From: Bacteroidota bacterium
Lineage (GTDB): Bacteria; Bacteroidota; Bacteroidia; Chitinophagales; LD1
Reading direction: 5' to 3'
Length of the DNA stretch: 6,965 bases
Assembly (NCBI GenBank): GCA_028288545.1
Contig: JAQBNQ010000497.1
Location: forward strand, 1-6,965
Position numbers and translations under genes: made by a program. Under the pieces are notes generated by a model that was not told where the DNA came from, ran no database searches, and was given only the letters and a program-made list of their open reading frames with translations. Positions 6,211 to 6,965 of the stretch are shown here, in pieces. Each line of letters opens with the position of its first letter. Position 1 is the first letter of the stretch.

Positions 6211-6945
6211 ATGAAATCAAAACACCTGGTGCTGTTCTTTCTGTTGAGTATTGTTTCAACGGCTTCCTTCTCCCAATTTTTAAAGAACCTGGAAAAATCA
6301 GGAGGTGTCAATCCGGGTGCAGGTGGAAGTTTTACGCAGGATGAAGCTGCGAGGGCTATTAAAGAAGCCCTAAGCAATGGTATTACCAAAGGAGTGGATA
6401 AGGTTTCGGTGGCCGATGGCTATTTCAAAAATCCTTCGATAAAAATTCCTTTCCCTCCCGAGGCGCAAAAGGTAGAAGATGCATTACGCCGTGTAGGTCT
6501 TGGAAACATGATTGATAATGTGGTAAGTTCTATGAATCATGCTGCCGAGAATGCTGCGAAGGCTGCCACTGCTATTTTTATTAATGCCATTAAGCAAATG
6601 ACGGTTAGCGATGCTATTGGTATTGTAAACAATAAACAGCAGGATGCAGCCACTCAGTTTTTGCAACGTACTACTACCGATCAGCTTGTGGGTGCTTTTA
6701 AACCTTCAATAAAAGATGCTTTGGATAAAACCGGTGCCACAAAATACTGGACCGATGTAATGACCGAGTATAATAAGCTGCCGTTTGTAAGCAAAGTTGA
6801 AACGGATCTACCCGAATACGCCACCCGGAAAGCTATTGGCGGATTGTTTTTTATGGTAGCCAAAGAAGAAGCCAGCATCCGCAAAGACCCCCTGGCACGT
6901 ACCAGCGATTTGTTGAAGAAGGTGTTTGGGAACGTAAAGAATTAG
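6211..6945 (+). CDS. Exported DUF4197-family protein (unknown function)
   Basis: The product has 244 residues from the start at 6211. That start gives a compact signal peptide (MKSKHLVLFFLLSIVSTASFS, cleavage before QFL). An in-frame ATG at 6202 would add only MLL and cannot be excluded. The mature protein is almost entirely helical and covers the DUF4197 domain end to end: DEAARAIKEALSNGITKGVDKVS..DGYF (44-72), IKIPFPPEAQKVEDALRRVGLG (77-98), SMNHAAENAAKAA (107-119), IKQMTVSDAIGIV (127-139), DAATQFLQRTT (145-155), YATRKAIGGLFFMVAKEEASIRKDP (203-227) and the C-terminal LLKKVFG. The family is found in periplasmic or lipoprotein form across Gram-negative bacteria, and I know of no established biochemical role. 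This copy lacks a lipobox Cys, so it is probably soluble periplasmic. Length and motifs are complete. The gap of 113 bp from the preceding gene, with a possible weak terminator, makes independent transcription plausible. No clear Bacteroidota promoter pair was identified in that gap. Confidence 0.9.
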   Translation: MKSKHLVLFFLLSIVSTASFSQFLKNLEKSGGVNPGAGGSFTQDEAARAIKEALSNGITKGVDKVSVADGYFKNPSIKIPFPPEAQKVEDALRRVGLGNMIDNVVSSMNHAAENAAKAATAIFINAIKQMTVSDAIGIVNNKQQDAATQFLQRTTTDQLVGAFKPSIKDALDKTGATKYWTDVMTEYNKLPFVSKVETDLPEYATRKAIGGLFFMVAKEEASIRKDPLARTSDLLKKVFGNVKN

Positions 6946-6965
6946 AGAATGTGATAATTAGCGAA

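Overview
The window looks like an ordinary chromosomal segment from a member of the Bacteroidota. A Chitinophagia- or Sphingobacteriia-like organism is my best guess, but rank below phylum is weakly supported. The reasons are moderate AT-richness, no clear Shine-Dalgarno sequence before any start, several exported proteins with short signal peptides ending in A/S-Q, an outer-membrane barrel-like protein ending in Phe, and families common in that phylum (DUF4197, a YfhO-like membrane protein, a PAxYxxV-repeat peptidoglycan-binding protein).

Layout. Positions 1-252 hold the 3' end of an NADP-type isocitrate dehydrogenase gene (icd, + strand). It is followed by a short CTAGA-rich tract, a good intrinsic terminator (302-329) and a large imperfect inverted repeat (355-427). 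Next is a convergent minus-strand gene (436-1281) for a secreted, probably outer-membrane beta-barrel protein. The 290-bp gap 1282-1571 contains no gene. It holds several copies of a TGGTTGACAC motif, one of which is duplicated in inverse orientation to form a perfect 18-bp hairpin just downstream of dapD. The minus-strand dapD (1572-2396) encodes the lysine/diaminopimelate-pathway succinyltransferase. A 114-bp divergent spacer separates it from three plus-strand genes: an exported peptidoglycan-binding protein (2511-3659), a YfhO-like polytopic membrane protein (3701-6097) and an exported DUF4197 protein (6211-6945).

How the genes fit together. icd (TCA cycle) and dapD (diaminopimelate for peptidoglycan, and lysine) are housekeeping enzymes. 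The other four products are all exported or membrane-bound, so the window is biased toward the cell envelope. The 41-bp gap between the peptidoglycan-binding gene and the YfhO-like gene allows co-transcription. The DUF4197 gene is 104-113 bp further on and may have its own promoter. I see no phage, CRISPR, toxin-antitoxin, transposase, tRNA or rRNA genes, and no convincing new system. The least explained items are the TTGACAC repeat cluster with its palindrome and the 73-bp imperfect palindrome after icd.
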